This document shows positions 7,399-7,628 of a stretch of DNA of 7,628 nt, in pieces. The stretch's first letter is position 1. Every line of letters begins with the position of its first letter. The DNA comes from Candidatus Caenarcanales bacterium (lineage in GTDB: Bacteria; Cyanobacteriota; Vampirovibrionia; LMEP-6097): the NCBI GenBank assembly GCA_021299565.1, contig JAJTHA010000217.1:1-7628 (forward strand), written 5' to 3'. Position numbers and translations under genes: made by a program. Below the pieces are notes generated by a model that saw only the letters and a program-made list of their open reading frames with translations, was not told the DNA's origin and did no database searches.

Positions 7399-7404
7399 TA
7401 TAAT
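7396..7404 (+). promoter_or_regulatory. Extended -10 promoter for gpmI
   Basis: TGATATAAT is a perfect match to the TGnTATAAT extended -10 consensus. Its TGA is the stop codon of mrdA. Eight bases lie between it and the ATG at 7413, so transcription should begin within a base or two of the start codon. There is no recognisable -35 box at the usual distance, which fits extended -10 promoters. Confidence 0.6.
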
Positions 7405-7414
7405 TGATATCAAT
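7403..7414. repeat. 12-bp perfect palindrome across the gpmI start
   Basis: ATTGATATCAAT is its own reverse complement. It covers the last two bases of the -10 hexamer, the predicted transcription start and the first two bases of the start codon. It could be a small operator, but an AT-rich 12-bp palindrome is expected by chance about once or twice in a window of this size. Confidence 0.4.
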
Positions 7415-7628
7415 GCAAAAAGTTCTTTTATTGATTCTAGACGGTTGGGGATATAATCCCGGCTCAAAAGCAAACGCTATTGAAGCAGCTAACACGCCTT
7501 TTTATGACGGACTAATCGCTAATTCACCAAATACTCTTTTGAATGCAAGTGGCGTTTATGTGGGGCTACCATCTGGGATAATGGGTAACTCAGAAGTTGG
7601 TCATGAAAATATTGGAGCAGGTAGAATC
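7413..7628 (+). CDS. gpmI: 2,3-bisphosphoglycerate-independent phosphoglycerate mutase (3'-truncated)
   Basis: GpmI interconverts 3- and 2-phosphoglycerate in glycolysis and gluconeogenesis using two metal ions (usually manganese) and a phosphoserine intermediate. Only the first 72 residues are present; the gene runs off the window, while the family is usually a little over 500 residues. The visible part is strongly typical: VLLLILDGWG with metal ligand Asp10, NAIEAANTPFYDGL (21-34), and GLPSGIMGNSEVGHENIGAGRI (51-72) containing the catalytic Ser60 that carries the phosphate. Ile57 stands where glutamine is the common residue (GQMGNSEVGH), probably a tolerated change. The ATG at 7413 gives the standard family N terminus. 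There is no Shine-Dalgarno site; a consensus extended -10 lies 8 bp upstream. It follows mrdA by 14 bp on the same strand, so it could also be expressed by read-through. Confidence 0.94.
   Translation, partial: MQKVLLLILDGWGYNPGSKANAIEAANTPFYDGLIANSPNTLLNASGVYVGLPSGIMGNSEVGHENIGAGRI

Noticed and set aside
1..7628. A defence island, mobile element, CRISPR array or toxin-antitoxin system
   Set aside because: All seven genes belong to recognisable families, most of them housekeeping. I saw no regularly spaced repeats, transposase, integrase, terminal inverted repeats or obvious shift in base composition.

Overview
The window looks like a stretch of compact, AT-rich bacterial chromosome carrying mostly housekeeping genes. 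It has seven protein genes, two of them cut by the window edges. I see no tRNA, rRNA, CRISPR array, insertion sequence or phage gene. The standard code fits: TGA and TAA end genes and none has to be read through. The MlaF-type ATPase points to a Gram-negative-type (diderm) envelope, and a SEDS-type class B PBP points to peptidoglycan elongation. The TPR/OGT-like glycosyltransferase, the lack of Shine-Dalgarno sequences and the general look of DnaX and PBP2 suggest a non-photosynthetic relative of Cyanobacteria (Melainabacteria/Vampirovibrionia). That placement is a low-confidence guess from family resemblance, because no decisive marker is present.

Layout from left to right. (1) 2-598 (+) is the 3' part of an ATP-binding subunit of a nitrate/sulfonate/taurine-type ABC importer. 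(2) 576-2306 (-) is a TPR protein with an OGT/SPINDLY-like GT41 glycosyltransferase domain, overlapping gene 1 tail to tail by 23 bp. (3) An 87-bp divergent gap separates it from 2394-3215 (+), an HDOD-domain regulator. (4) 3243-4865 (+) is dnaX, the clamp-loader subunit of DNA polymerase III. (5) 4855-5577 (-) is an MlaF-type lipid-transport ATPase, overlapping dnaX tail to tail by 11 bp. (6) A 36-bp divergent gap separates it from 5614-7398 (+), mrdA (PBP2). (7) From 7413 (+) runs the start of gpmI, cofactor-independent phosphoglycerate mutase, cut by the window end.

No gene-free stretch exceeds 90 bp. Orientation flips repeatedly, so control sites are squeezed into very short gaps. The clearest non-coding signal is a set of extended -10 elements (TGnTAnnnT). 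Those ahead of dnaX and gpmI lie exactly 8 bp upstream of the start codon, which predicts leaderless or nearly leaderless mRNAs. The 36-bp mlaF/mrdA gap contains two opposed extended -10 elements that overlap by 2 bp, so the two envelope genes may be transcribed in a mutually exclusive way.

Functionally the genes cover nutrient import, protein glycosylation, signalling, replication, outer-membrane lipid transport, wall elongation and glycolysis. They do not form a single pathway. I found no convincing undescribed multi-gene system here; the points worth following up concern start-site architecture and an atypical glycosyltransferase active site.
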